Below are positions 53,039 through 62,890 of a stretch of DNA of 64,000 nucleotides, piece after piece (position 1 is the first letter of the stretch; each line of letters opens with the position of its first letter). The notes under the pieces are model-generated. The model saw only the letters and a program-made list of their open reading frames with translations. It was not told where the DNA came from and did not search any database. The stretch lies in assembly GCA_963974915.1 (NCBI GenBank), contig CAXBES010000001.1, positions 310,001-374,000 on the forward strand. Direction: 5' to 3'. Both the position numbers and the translations under genes were made by a program. This DNA comes from CAXBES01 sp963974915. GTDB lineage: Bacteria > Bacteroidota > Bacteroidia > Flavobacteriales > Flavobacteriaceae.

Positions 53039-55450
53039 CTATTCTTCATTATTAATAAAGCATTCGAAACTACCTATAGGACTTCCATCAGGGATCTTTG
53101 AAGGCTCTATTGCTTCAAAGTCTTCCGGATCGTCTCTAAATTCGGTAATTTCTCTTGCCAATTGCGCCGAAAAGGCGTCTCTGTTTCTGGAAAGGTCTTT
53201 ATACAAATCATCTAAACTTTCGTTCACAATTGCTTTTGTCTGCGGAATACTTCGGTTAGAAGCCACGAGGTTTAGCATATGTTGAAGTGTTACAAATTGT
53301 ATAGTTTGATTTACTTCTCTTATATATTCTGAAGGACTTTCCGAAGAAAATGTCGTAGTAATTAATTGTTCTAACACCTCTGTCAGGCCTATATTTTCCG
53401 GCTGCAACGCTTTTTGCTGAATCAACCTATTCGCCCTTTCAGGATTTAACAAAAGTGATAATGTCATATCTGAAGCGGTTGCAGCGGCTCCCAGCGCATC
53501 GAAAGCAACACCTGTCTTGCTCTTAAAAGATTCCCTACTTCTCGAAAAACCGTAAGCTCTTGGTGGAAATAACGCTAGTTTGTCTTCCGGAATTGCCAGT
53601 GTTTCGGCTTTAATTGTCTTTAAAACCGATTGTAAGGCTTGTAGTTGTTCTTGCTTCGAAACAATACTGTTTTTGATAGGTTTAGCGCCTTTCACCGAAT
53701 ATTCATAATCCATTCCGCCAATCAATTTTACTGCTGCTTCAGTCTGAAAACGATGATAGAAATACAAAGGCACAAAAACATCTTCTAACACCGAATAAGG
53801 TTCTCCTGTTCTAATATTATCTTCAGAAAAATTGGAAATAGCGACTGCTCTAAGCGCTAAAAGGGCATTTAATTCATCGGAAGCATTGGCGCCGTTATCC
53901 CATAAATGGGCTTTTGCATGCGCACCGCTCTGCGCTCTAGCATCACTATCTGAAATATATCTCAAGCCCTGCTCTTCGGCTTCTCGTAAAACATCTCTTA
54001 AATAGAGGCTTTCGTTTACCGATTCGGGAATATCACTATAACTGTATTCTACCGTTACCTTGTCCCAGGGGCCAATTCCGGTGGCATAGGCATCGCTGAG
54101 CTCGATTTTACCATTATTCAATTTTAAAGTTGGATGCGGATAATCCATTACACTGGCTCTATTATTGGTGCTAGCCGCAAAATTATGAGCAAATCCAAGA
54201 GTATGTCCAACCTCATGTGCAGACAGCTGTCGTATTCTGGCAAGTGCCATATCCAACATTTGTTGATGGTTATCGTCCCGAAGTGCAAAAGGTTTGTTAA
54301 GCAACGCTTGTGCGATCATAAAGTCCTGTCTAATTCTAAGACTTCCCAAACTAACATGACCTTTTATGATCTCCCCCGTTCTGGGATCGGTTATGGACGC
54401 ACCATAACTCCAACCCCGTGTAGAGCGATGTACCCATTGAATCACGTTATAGCGTAAATCCATGGGATCTGCATCTTCCGGTAACATTTTAACCTGAAAA
54501 GCATTTTTATAACCTATAGCTTCAAACGCCTGATTCCACCATCTGGCTCCTTCCAGCAGTCCGCTTCTCACCGGTTCGGGCGTCCCGGGATCCAAATAAT
54601 AGATTATGGGTTCTTTTGCTTCGCTCATTGCCGCATTCGGGTCTTTTTTTTCAAGTCTATGTCTGGTAATAAATTTCTTATTGATTGGTTCCCAAATTGG
54701 GGTGCTGTAATCCATATAACTCATAGGATACGATCCGCTTCGCGGATCGAAGATTCTCGGTGTATAACCATCGTCCGGTAATTCTACAAAACTGTGGTGT
54801 TGAATTACCGAAATTGAATTTGCATAAGGTGCCACGCTCCGTAAATTTCGCCCCGAAGGTTCTCCTGTGAAAGTGAGTAATGCTTCAAATTCAACATTTT
54901 TTGGAAATCCTTTGGTTTTTTCCATCCAAAGCGAGCTCCTGGACTTGTCTAATTTATAGGTACCCTCTTTATTGCGTTTTAGTCTTTGTGAAACCTGATG
55001 CGCATCTAACATGAGAAACGGCGTTAGATCGATCACATAATTATCACTAATAGTATCCTTAATTTCGAACCCATATAGAACCGATTTAGCAAATGCCTGT
55101 TCAACCGATTTCTTTTCAAGCTGGTTCTCGGTGTTTGCCCGATATCGCATATTAGGTTGCAGCAACAGTAGTTTGTTGCCGCTCTTGATGAATTTCACTA
55201 CTACTCCATCTCCCAACTGACCCCGATCCAGACCAATATCATTAGATCCTAAACCCGTACTAAGAGAATGCACGTATAAAAATTCGGTATTGATCTTATC
55301 AACCTCCAAATAAATATTTCCTTCTGCTTCAGAATAGTGGAAATTGAAAAATCCTTCGGTTCTTATAAGGTCCTTTTTTTTGTCTAGAAATTGAGCTGAA
55401 ACTGAATTTATTCCGAAGAGAATAGTTAGGCAGATGAGTATATTTTTCAT
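53039..55450 (-). CDS. Secreted zinc metalloprotease (DUF4953/DUF5117/DUF5118)
   Basis: 803 residues. Signal peptide MKNILICLTILFGINSVSAQ. The zinc motif HEVGHTLGFAH is at 412-422 with the Met-turn-like SVMDYP after it, giving HExxHxxGxxH. N-terminal DUF5118-like and central DUF5117 and C-terminal DUF4953 segments fit the reprolysin-like family of Bacteroidetes. It probably degrades extracellular or periplasmic protein. It is one of the larger secreted enzymes of the window and is followed by threonine aldolase. Confidence 0.87.
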   Translation of the reverse strand: MKNILICLTILFGINSVSAQFLDKKKDLIRTEGFFNFHYSEAEGNIYLEVDKINTEFLYVHSLSTGLGSNDIGLDRGQLGDGVVVKFIKSGNKLLLLQPNMRYRANTENQLEKKSVEQAFAKSVLYGFEIKDTISDNYVIDLTPFLMLDAHQVSQRLKRNKEGTYKLDKSRSSLWMEKTKGFPKNVEFEALLTFTGEPSGRNLRSVAPYANSISVIQHHSFVELPDDGYTPRIFDPRSGSYPMSYMDYSTPIWEPINKKFITRHRLEKKDPNAAMSEAKEPIIYYLDPGTPEPVRSGLLEGARWWNQAFEAIGYKNAFQVKMLPEDADPMDLRYNVIQWVHRSTRGWSYGASITDPRTGEIIKGHVSLGSLRIRQDFMIAQALLNKPFALRDDNHQQMLDMALARIRQLSAHEVGHTLGFAHNFAASTNNRASVMDYPHPTLKLNNGKIELSDAYATGIGPWDKVTVEYSYSDIPESVNESLYLRDVLREAEEQGLRYISDSDARAQSGAHAKAHLWDNGANASDELNALLALRAVAISNFSEDNIRTGEPYSVLEDVFVPLYFYHRFQTEAAVKLIGGMDYEYSVKGAKPIKNSIVSKQEQLQALQSVLKTIKAETLAIPEDKLALFPPRAYGFSRSRESFKSKTGVAFDALGAAATASDMTLSLLLNPERANRLIQQKALQPENIGLTEVLEQLITTTFSSESPSEYIREVNQTIQFVTLQHMLNLVASNRSIPQTKAIVNESLDDLYKDLSRNRDAFSAQLAREITEFRDDPEDFEAIEPSKIPDGSPIGSFECFINNEE

Positions 55451-55587
55451 ATCTAAAAGTTTGATTGAGGAGAGTGGTTAAAACTACTAAAATTAATTTA
55501 TACAGAGAGGGAAGCTCCATATTCATTGTTCAAATGTCAATGTTGCAATTTAAAGTTCATGTGCTTTCTGCTTCAAATTAATAACAC

Positions 55588-55595
55588 TAATTTTG
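55588..55595 (+). promoter_or_regulatory. Candidate -7 promoter box for prfB
   Basis: TAATTTTG fits TAnnTTTG. The leader then contains a short hairpin CCCGTCCTACGGG at 55666-55678, 10 bases before the ATG. Confidence 0.45.
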
Positions 55596-55688
55596 TTTTG
55601 AATTAAAATAATGGTTAGAATATCTCTTTCGTTCCTGATCGAGATATCAAATAATTAAATATAAACCCGTCCTACGGGAGAAATAAAT

Positions 55689-56796
55689 ATGATAACAACC
55701 GATCAAATCAAAGACCTTCGTGACCGCCTGGAAGCGTTAAGGCAATATCTTTGACATTGCCGGAAAGCAAATAGAAATTACCAACGACGAGGAGAAAACC
55801 TTCGATCCTAATTTTTGGAATAATCCGCAAGAAGCCGAAGCTTTTATGAAAGTACTTCGGAATAAAAAAAAGTGGGTTACAGATTATAATACAGCGGTAA
55901 ACCTCTTTGAGGATGCCGAAGTAATATTTGAGTTCTTCAAAGAAGGAGAAGGTACTGCCGAAAATGTGGAGAAACGTTATACTGAAGCTCTAGAGGCCAT
56001 CGAAGCCCTCGAATTCAGGAATATGTTGAGTGAAGAAGGTGATGACCTAAGCGCTGTACTTCAAATTACTGCGGGTGCCGGAGGAACAGAAAGTTGTGAT
56101 TGGGCACAAATGTTAATGCGCATGTATCTCATGTGGTCCGAGAAGAATGGTTTTAAAGTAAAAGAACTAAACTTTCAAGCCGGCGATGTGGCAGGGGTAA
56201 AAACTGTCACGCTCGAAATTGAAGGCGAATACGCCTTTGGATGGCTAAAAAGTGAAAATGGTGTTCACAGGTTGGTTCGAATCTCTCCTTTCGATAGCAA
56301 TGCGAAAAGACATACGAGTTTCGCGAGTGTTTATGTGTATCCATTGGCAGACGATAGTATTGAGATCGATATTAATCCGTCTGATATTTCTTGGGATTTC
56401 GCTCGTAGTAGTGGCGCCGGAGGCCAGAATGTCAACAAGGTGGAAACCAAAGCTATTCTTACTCACCATCCCAGCGGAATTGTAATTCACAATAGTGAAA
56501 CGAGATCTCAGCTCGAGAATCGTGAAAAAGCCATGCAGATGCTTAAATCGCAGTTGTATGAAATTGAATTGCGTAAGCAACAGGCTCAGCGTGCGGAGAT
56601 CGAAGACAGTAAAATGGCTATAGAATGGGGCTCTCAGATACGCAATTATGTGCTGCATCCTTATAAGTTGGTCAAAGATGTAAGAACCGGATATGAAACG
56701 GGGAATACCGATGCGATGCTGGACGGGGCGATCGATGAGTTTTTAAAGGCATATTTAATGATGACCGGACAAAAAGAAAAAAGTAATGAATTGTAA
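55689..56796 (+). CDS. prfB: Peptide chain release factor 2, with programmed +1 frameshift
   Basis: The product is 368 residues only if the ribosome shifts frame. Codons 1-21 run from the ATG at 55689 to CTT (55749-55751), then comes in-frame TGA (55752-55754). A +1 slip at CTTTGAC continues as GAC (55753-55755) into the long ORF. This equals the E. coli site AGG-GGG-TAT-CTT-TGA-C except that the second codon is CAA, so AGG-CAA-TAT-CTT-TGA-C. RF2 recognises TGA, so this is the classic self-regulation. The SPF tripeptide is at 199-201 and the GGQ hydrolysis motif at 244-246, the usual places. The upstream Shine-Dalgarno-like signal is weak (AAGG, 55739-55742). Confidence 0.92.
55749..55755 (+). 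promoter_or_regulatory. Programmed +1 frameshift site of prfB
   Basis: CTTTGAC, the same heptamer as in E. coli prfB. Preceded by TAT and by AAGG in place of AGGGGG. Confidence 0.93.
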
Positions 56797-56808
56797 CACA
56801 CTCATAAA

Positions 56809-57897
56809 ATGAAATTAAACCTTCTTTTAATCTTTGTAGTTTTTCTTAGTGCCTACACTACTATTTTTGCACAAGATCTCACTTTTGAAGAATACAACCC
56901 TACTTCAACTCTAGTCGTTGAAGGAGATCCTGTTTTAAAAGCTAAATTTCCTTTTATTGATGTACACGGACATCAATACCGTATGGCCGAACAGGACCTG
57001 AGCCCGGTTGTTGCAGCCATGGATACTCTCAACATGGGGATCATGGTAAATTTAAGTGGTAGATCTGGAAAGAATCTTGAAAAGTCTGTTGCAAATATTG
57101 CCGAGAACTACCCCAATAGGTTTGTAGTTTTTGCCAATATCGACTTTGATGGCTTGGGTAAAAAAGATTGGACCACTAAAGCCGTAGCTCAGCTTAAGGA
57201 AGATGTTAAAAATGGGGCTCGCGGACTAAAAATATATAAAAGTCTCGGGTTGCGAAACAAAGATACCGATGGTAAGAGAATTGCAGTAGATGATCCTCGC
57301 CTCGACCCTATTTGGGCCGCTTGCGGAGAGCTGGGTATTCCGGTACTTATTCACACAGCCGATCCGAAACCATTTTGGGACGATTTTAATGGAGACAACG
57401 AACGTTGGTTGGAGCTAAAAACCAAACCCAACAGAAAGCGAGACGCTGAAAATCCGGCGCCATGGGAGCAATTAATTGCCGAACAACACCATATGTTTAA
57501 GAAGCATCCGGAAACTACATTCATCAATGCACATATGGGATGGTATGCTAATGACCTTGGGAAATTAGGTGAGTTATTAGATGAGATGCCTAATATGAAT
57601 GTCGGGATTGGAGCGATCATCGCTGAGCTGGGAAGACAACCGCGTAATGCAAAGAAGTTCTTTATAAAGTATCAGGATCGTATTCTCTTCGGAAAGGATA
57701 GTTGGGTCCCGGAAGAATTCCCAACTTATTTCAGAGTTTTGGAAAGCGACGACGAATACTTCCCATATCATAAGAAATATCACGCTTTTTGGGCAATGTA
57801 TGGACTTGACCTACCAGACGAAGTATTAAAGAAGGTATATTATAAAAATGCCTTACGGATCGTTCCGGGCTTAGATAGATCCTTGTTCCCAAATTAA
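56809..57897 (+). CDS. Secreted amidohydrolase (Amidohydro_2)
   Basis: 362 residues. Signal peptide MKLNLLLIFVVFLSAYTTIFAQ. Metal motif DVHGH (FIDVHGHQYR), further residues in LIHTADPKPFWDD, INAHMGWYANDLG and LFGKDSW. The fold matches the amidohydrolase-2 group that includes aminocarboxymuconate-semialdehyde decarboxylase-like enzymes and related lactonases. The substrate is unknown. It starts 12 bases after prfB, so the two may share a transcript. Confidence 0.85.
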   Translation: MKLNLLLIFVVFLSAYTTIFAQDLTFEEYNPTSTLVVEGDPVLKAKFPFIDVHGHQYRMAEQDLSPVVAAMDTLNMGIMVNLSGRSGKNLEKSVANIAENYPNRFVVFANIDFDGLGKKDWTTKAVAQLKEDVKNGARGLKIYKSLGLRNKDTDGKRIAVDDPRLDPIWAACGELGIPVLIHTADPKPFWDDFNGDNERWLELKTKPNRKRDAENPAPWEQLIAEQHHMFKKHPETTFINAHMGWYANDLGKLGELLDEMPNMNVGIGAIIAELGRQPRNAKKFFIKYQDRILFGKDSWVPEEFPTYFRVLESDDEYFPYHKKYHAFWAMYGLDLPDEVLKKVYYKNALRIVPGLDRSLFPN

Positions 57898-57985
57898 CAA
57901 ATGATTAGAAGCATAATCGCTTTGTAATTTTTACGATCTTACTTCTGAAGGGAAACAACTATCTTTAAACACTAGCACAAAGCAG

Positions 57986-58462
57986 ATGAAAGCAGCCACT
58001 GTTTCAGAAATAAAAAAAGAACTAAAATATCGTTCCAGTGACGAATTAGAGCAACTCTGTTTACGACTAGCACGTTTTAAAATTGAAAATAAGGAACTTC
58101 TCACCTATTTATTGTTTGAAGCACAGGATGAAGAGATCTTTATTCGTGGTGTAAAGGAAGAAATAGATCAGTTATTTGAAACCATAAATACCGCCAGTTA
58201 CTTTTACATTAAGAAAACCGTTAGGAAGATACTGAGAAAGGTGAAAAAATATATCCGATATTCTCCTCATAAAGAAACGGAAGTTGAATTACTCCTATAT
58301 TTTTGCGAAAAACTGAAAGATTTCACTCCGTCCATTAAAAGAAATATAACGCTCACCAACCTTTATTTAAGACAATTGGAGTTTATCAAAAAGAAAATCC
58401 CGAGGTTGCATGAAGATCTGCAGCATGACTACGAGATAGAACTTGAAGCTCTTCAGTTGTAG
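57986..58462 (+). CDS. Conserved helical protein of unknown function
   Basis: 158 residues, strongly charged and helical: ATVSEIKKELKYRSSDELEQ, LLTYLLFEAQDEEIFIRGVK, TLTNLYLRQLEFIKKKIPRL. No family is recognised. It is cytosolic and monocistronic, with 88 bases of spacer before it. Confidence 0.6.
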   Translation: MKAATVSEIKKELKYRSSDELEQLCLRLARFKIENKELLTYLLFEAQDEEIFIRGVKEEIDQLFETINTASYFYIKKTVRKILRKVKKYIRYSPHKETEVELLLYFCEKLKDFTPSIKRNITLTNLYLRQLEFIKKKIPRLHEDLQHDYEIELEALQL

Positions 58463-58564
58463 CTATAAACGTGAGTTTAATTTAATAATATCCAGATTCA
58501 GGAATAAATATTAAATTTACAGACTAATTTTTCAGAAACAAACCCAAAATTCAACTTATAAAAA

Positions 58565-58906
58565 ATGATTACTATATATCACAATCCCCGTTGCCGTAAG
58601 TCCCGAGAATGTAACATCTATTTGGACGATACCGGGAAAGACGTCGAAGTTATTAATTATATGGAAACTCCTTTTTCAGAAGAAAAATTAAAAGAAATTA
58701 TTGATCTTCTACAAATTGAACCTATTGAGCTAGTACGCAAAAATGAGAAAGTGTGGAAAGAAAGTTTTAAGGGAAAGCAATTAAGCAACGATGCTATCGT
58801 AAAAGCGATGGTCGACAACCCAAAATTAATAGAGCGACCCATTGTAATTAATGGCAATAAAGCTGTGATCGCAAGACCCTTAGAAAAGGTAGATTCAATT
58901 TTATAA
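58565..58906 (+). CDS. arsC: ArsC-family glutaredoxin-type reductase
   Basis: 113 residues. Thioredoxin-like ArsC fold with active Cys10 in YHNPRCRKSRECNIYLDD and the RP motif IERPIVINGNKAVIARP. The family covers glutathione/glutaredoxin-linked arsenate reductases and their YffB/Spx-like relatives. No arsB or arsR is nearby, so arsenate reduction is not certain. Single-gene unit. Confidence 0.85.
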   Translation: MITIYHNPRCRKSRECNIYLDDTGKDVEVINYMETPFSEEKLKEIIDLLQIEPIELVRKNEKVWKESFKGKQLSNDAIVKAMVDNPKLIERPIVINGNKAVIARPLEKVDSIL

Positions 58907-58993
58907 TTTAGCTTCGCTTATTTAACACAACTTTAGTAAAAGTTGATTAAACTCAGAGGTATTTTCGTGGTCAAATGGTTTAAACCAGCTTAC

Positions 58994-61453
58994 ATGAAAA
59001 ACTTGCTTGCCGTGCTATTATTGATACTCTCAACATCAATCTTTGCACAACGACCTCAAAATCAAGACCCAGTAACAATTAGTGGTACCGTATTAGAAGC
59101 GGGATCGAATATTCCACTTGAATATGCCACAGTTTCTTTTATAGATAGCAGTGATAAAGTGGTTACAGGAGGAATCACCGATTTAAACGGTATATATAAG
59201 ATCGATGTACCTGCAGGGGTTTACACAGTTCAATACGAATTCATCTCCTACCAAACAAAAAGACTTACAAATCAGAGACTCCTTAAGGATACAGAACTTC
59301 CTCAGGTAAGACTCGATTTAGATGCGAGCAGTTTAGATGAAGTAATTGTTCGTGCCGAAACTACCGAAGTTCAGGTTCGTTTGGATAAAAAGATTTATAA
59401 TATAGGTAAAGATCTAACCACTAGTGGCGCTACAGTAAGTGATGCACTTAACAACGTGCCTTCAGTGAATGTGGATGTTGAAGGAGCAATTAGTTTACGT
59501 GGAAACGAAAATGTACGTATTCTAATTAATGGTAAGCCTTCTGCGATCGCAGGGTTTGGATCTACAGATGCCTTGCGCCAATTGCCTGCGGAAGCGATAG
59601 AACGGGTTGAAGTAATCACTTCTCCTTCGGCCAGATACGATGCCGAAGGTACTGCGGGAATCCTGAATATTATTCTAAGAAAAGAAAAAACACTAGGTTT
59701 AAACGGATCTATTACAGCAAATTATGGTGTTCCTCTAAGTAGTGGTTTTTCTGGGAACATCAACTTACGAACCGACAAGTTTAATATTTTTAATACGACC
59801 GGAATTCGATACGACAACTCGCCGGGTAATGCGTATTTTGAAAACAGATATTTTTCGAATGCTACCAATCCGTTGGTAATTGAGGAACGCGATTACAATA
59901 GGTTGAGAAGAGGTTTCAATACAAATTTAGGAATTGAATACTTCTTAACCGAAAACTCCTCGATCACAGCAACCGGGTTCTATAGATTAGGAGATAATAA
60001 GACCACCACCACCAATAATACAAATGAATTTGACACACAGGATATTTTAAATATTAGTAGAACAAGGGTAGAAACTGAAGATGAGGATGATGACAGCTAT
60101 CAGTTTTCACTTAATTATATAAATAAATTTAGTGATGACGGCCATGAATTAAAGGTGGACCTACAGTATGAAAGTGATATGGAAACTGAAAAGTCTTTCA
60201 TTGAGGAGAGTAATACGTTTCCTTCGGTTGTAGTATTACCTTCAGAATTTATCACGGCCATTGAGGATCAAACCGAATATCTTGCACAGGTTGATTATGT
60301 ACTTCCCATTGGCGAGAATGCTCAATTTGAAGCAGGATACAGGGGAAATTTTGAAGAAACCACCACAGATTATGAATTACTTGAAGAGGTAGAAACAACC
60401 GGCTTCTATACCAGAAATGACAGTATTTCAAACATTTTCACCTATAACGAGAATGTTCAGGCATTATATACCCAATACGGGAATAAATTTGGAAAGTTTT
60501 CATTTCTTTTAGGGTTACGTCTGGAAAACACCCAATTAAAAGGGGAAGTCGCTGTAGACAACAATACCATTACCGGGGATGTTGATTTAAATTTCGACAA
60601 AAATTACACCGGTTTATTTCCAACGGTAAATTTAATTTACGAGTTAGGCGAACGTGAGAATGTTACTTTGGGGTACAACAGACGTATTAACAGACCTAGA
60701 GGTTACTTTATTAATCCCTTCCCATCTCGTTCCAGTGAAGCGAATATTTTTCAGGGAAATCCTGATCTTGATCCGGCATACGCGAGTGCCTTCGACCTGG
60801 GTTATTTAAGACGTTGGGACAAGCTAACGCTAACAAGTTCTATATATTACCAATACGAGACCGATGCTTTTGAGAGAATTCAGGAGGAAACAGGTACTGT
60901 AACGCCCAATGGAACTCCAATCATTAGGACTATCCCAATTAACTTAGCCACTAATCAGCGTTATGGTTTTGAAGCGGGAATGCTTTATAATCCGGCGAAA
61001 TGGTTACGTCTAAACGGAAGTTTTAACTTTTTTAAGTTCGTCACCGAAGGAACTTTTAACGATATTGATTACGGCGCCGAGAATACCAGTTGGTTTGCCC
61101 GATTTAGTTCGAAGGTGAGTCTTCCGGCAAAAATTGACTGGCAAACAAACGCTTTTTACAGAGGGCCAAGTAACAATGCCCAAACCGAGAGTGATGGAAT
61201 TTTTTCACTTAATTTAGCGATTAGTAAGGACATTATAAATGATAACGGAACACTAGCCTTTAATGTTAGCGATCTTCTAAATTCACGTAAACGAAGTTCT
61301 TTTACGCAAACAGATACCTTTACGAGTTCGAGCGACTTTCAATGGAGAGAAAGACAATTTACACTGTCGTTTACATACAGGTTTAATCAGAAAAAACAAC
61401 GTCAGAGAACAGACTCCAGAAATGGTGATGACGACGGAGATTTTGAAGGATAA
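58994..61453 (+). CDS. TonB-dependent outer-membrane receptor with carboxypeptidase-like domain
   Basis: 819 residues from the ATG at 58994 (a longer reading from 58943 would precede the signal peptide). Signal peptide MKNLLAVLLLILSTSIFAQ. CarboxypepD-regulatory-like domain at residues 27-110 (TISGTVLEAGSNIPLEYATV), plug-like part (GATVSDALNNVPSVNVDVEG) and a C-terminal 600-residue beta-barrel. No SusD partner. It is probably a siderophore or nutrient receptor; the substrate is unknown. Confidence 0.87.
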   Translation: MKNLLAVLLLILSTSIFAQRPQNQDPVTISGTVLEAGSNIPLEYATVSFIDSSDKVVTGGITDLNGIYKIDVPAGVYTVQYEFISYQTKRLTNQRLLKDTELPQVRLDLDASSLDEVIVRAETTEVQVRLDKKIYNIGKDLTTSGATVSDALNNVPSVNVDVEGAISLRGNENVRILINGKPSAIAGFGSTDALRQLPAEAIERVEVITSPSARYDAEGTAGILNIILRKEKTLGLNGSITANYGVPLSSGFSGNINLRTDKFNIFNTTGIRYDNSPGNAYFENRYFSNATNPLVIEERDYNRLRRGFNTNLGIEYFLTENSSITATGFYRLGDNKTTTTNNTNEFDTQDILNISRTRVETEDEDDDSYQFSLNYINKFSDDGHELKVDLQYESDMETEKSFIEESNTFPSVVVLPSEFITAIEDQTEYLAQVDYVLPIGENAQFEAGYRGNFEETTTDYELLEEVETTGFYTRNDSISNIFTYNENVQALYTQYGNKFGKFSFLLGLRLENTQLKGEVAVDNNTITGDVDLNFDKNYTGLFPTVNLIYELGERENVTLGYNRRINRPRGYFINPFPSRSSEANIFQGNPDLDPAYASAFDLGYLRRWDKLTLTSSIYYQYETDAFERIQEETGTVTPNGTPIIRTIPINLATNQRYGFEAGMLYNPAKWLRLNGSFNFFKFVTEGTFNDIDYGAENTSWFARFSSKVSLPAKIDWQTNAFYRGPSNNAQTESDGIFSLNLAISKDIINDNGTLAFNVSDLLNSRKRSSFTQTDTFTSSSDFQWRERQFTLSFTYRFNQKKQRQRTDSRNGDDDGDFEG

Positions 61454-61753
61454 GCGTAATTAAAATGTCATTTTTTTATAGACGATCGACAATAAAATGC
61501 GCTTAAAAACATATTTTCAGTATTTTCTTACGTTTTTTGCTTCGGAAACATCCAAAAATTATGTTAAAGTTTTCAGAAGTTAAAAATTCAAAGAATCCGG
61601 GTTTTTCAGCAATAATAACTCTTTCCGAAGATTTATTTTTAGATCACTCATTTCAAGATTGTTAAAGTTTAGTGATTCGGGAAAATTTATTTTTTTGTAT
61701 CAACATTTTCTATAGTTTAGCTGGTACTAACAAAGTACTTTATCCCCACAATC
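61454..61753. other. 300-base intergenic spacer
   Basis: No gene seen on either strand. It holds two of the CTTCGGAA-type 8-mers (61540-61547 and 61623-61630, opposite strands) and A/T-rich runs. No hairpin terminator was recognised after the TonB gene. Confidence 0.7.
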
Positions 61754-62488
61754 ATGAAAAACCTTCAACCGAGCGATCGACACTCTAGCCTATTTTCAAA
61801 ACTCATTATAGCCTTATTGATTTCAACTTCTGTCCCAATTTTTGGCCAGGTTGGTATTAACACAACAAATCCCACCGCTACCTTAGATGTGAACGGAACT
61901 ATTAGAATACGACAACTTGAAGACGCTCCGGGCTCCCATGTCTTAAGTATTAATGAAGAAGGAAAGGTTTCAAAATTTAAAACTTATTTGCTTTACGATG
62001 GTGATGAAGTCGTAGCCCAGGATCCTGTACAGGAGCTACTTGCCGGGTCTGAAACTATAAATGATATTGACTTAGGACTGAAAATAGCCGTTTTTATTCC
62101 AAGAGATATTGATGCAAAAGTTATTGTGAATTATTCGGTTCCTATGGGAACCAGCCTGGAGAATAATCCCGAGAAGACATATATAGGACTTACCTTTTTA
62201 AAAGATGGAATAGAAATGCCTCAAGGGTCGAGAAAATTCACACTTCCCCCATTAGAACTGCAAAGTGGTAATAACATTAGTAGTATGGGAACTATTACCA
62301 ATACCTATATTGAAAATTTTGAAGCCTCACCTTACGATCGTGAGTTTATTTTCGAGGTAAAAGGTTACGTAGAACAACACAGTAACAGTCAGGAACAGAT
62401 TTCTTACAAGTTTAATATGTGGAATAATGGAACCAATAATTACAACTGGGGAAAGGCATCTATTTCCTTTCAAACCTATGTAAAATAA
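61754..62488 (+). CDS. Secreted surface protein with 'VGINT' motif
   Basis: 244 residues. Signal-like segment LIIALLISTSVPIFGQ, followed by VGINTTNPTATLDVNGTIRI, the motif that starts many flavobacterial surface or tail-fibre-like proteins. The rest is a beta-rich domain (VIVNYSVPMGTSLENNPEKT). No function is known; no type IX secretion signal was seen at its end. It is followed by a perfect terminator. Confidence 0.7.
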   Translation: MKNLQPSDRHSSLFSKLIIALLISTSVPIFGQVGINTTNPTATLDVNGTIRIRQLEDAPGSHVLSINEEGKVSKFKTYLLYDGDEVVAQDPVQELLAGSETINDIDLGLKIAVFIPRDIDAKVIVNYSVPMGTSLENNPEKTYIGLTFLKDGIEMPQGSRKFTLPPLELQSGNNISSMGTITNTYIENFEASPYDREFIFEVKGYVEQHSNSQEQISYKFNMWNNGTNNYNWGKASISFQTYVK

Positions 62489-62502
62489 TAAAGATATTAA
62501 CT

Positions 62503-62545
62503 CATAAAAAAAGGGATTCACCAATGGTGAATCCCTTTTTTTATG
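62503..62545. terminator. Perfect 20-bp terminator hairpin
   Basis: The 20 bases at 62503-62522 and at 62526-62545 are perfect inverted copies around AAT, with seven A then seven T in the arms. It serves both the gene ending at 62488 and the minus-strand gene ending at 62560. Confidence 0.9.
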
Positions 62546-62559
62546 AATATCGATAAAGC

Positions 62560-62730
62560 TTATGCTTCTCTTTCGTTCTTTTTAGCTTCACGCTTTAATT
62601 TCCAATTTTCATATAACTGACCACCGATCCAATAAGGAATAATTGAAATTAAGAAGATCATTAACCAAAATCCAATGGTTAAAATTGTTAAGAATGCTAA
62701 AAATCCTAGATATTGGTCAAAATCGAACAT
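62560..62730 (-). CDS. 56-residue single- or two-helix membrane protein
   Basis: Read on the minus strand: MFDFDQYLGFLAFLTILTIG then FWLMIFLISIIPYWIGGQLY and ENWKLKREAKKNEREA, stop TAA. A hydrophobic half and a charged tail give a small membrane protein. Too short for the usual ORF cutoff, but it has a normal start, coding composition, and a perfect terminator at its 3' end. No family is recognised. Confidence 0.65.
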   Translation of the reverse strand: MFDFDQYLGFLAFLTILTIGFWLMIFLISIIPYWIGGQLYENWKLKREAKKNEREA

Positions 62731-62854
62731 AATTAAGCGTGTTTTTAAATACGCCTCAAAGATAGCAGGATTTTTTCAGAAAAAACAATAAAAATTTCCA
62801 ATTTATTCACACCAAATAAACATTCGGCGTCTTGAGTGAATGCTGTGATTTAAG

Positions 62855-62862
62855 TATCTTTG
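62855..62862 (+). promoter_or_regulatory. Promoter of fumC: TTG and -7 boxes
   Basis: TATCTTTG with TTG at 62832-62834 and a 20-base spacer, the best match to the flavobacterial consensus in the window. It lies 29 bases before the ATG at 62891. Confidence 0.6.
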
Positions 62863-62890
62863 TGCTGTTAAAAATCTAAATGTCACAATA

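Noticed and set aside
56268..56285. GGTTCGAATC, like a tRNA T-arm
   Set aside because: It lies inside prfB coding sequence and no acceptor or anticodon arm can be formed around it.
56245..56658. Minus-strand ORF of 137 residues inside prfB
   Set aside because: Antisense of a recognised release factor domain, so a shadow.
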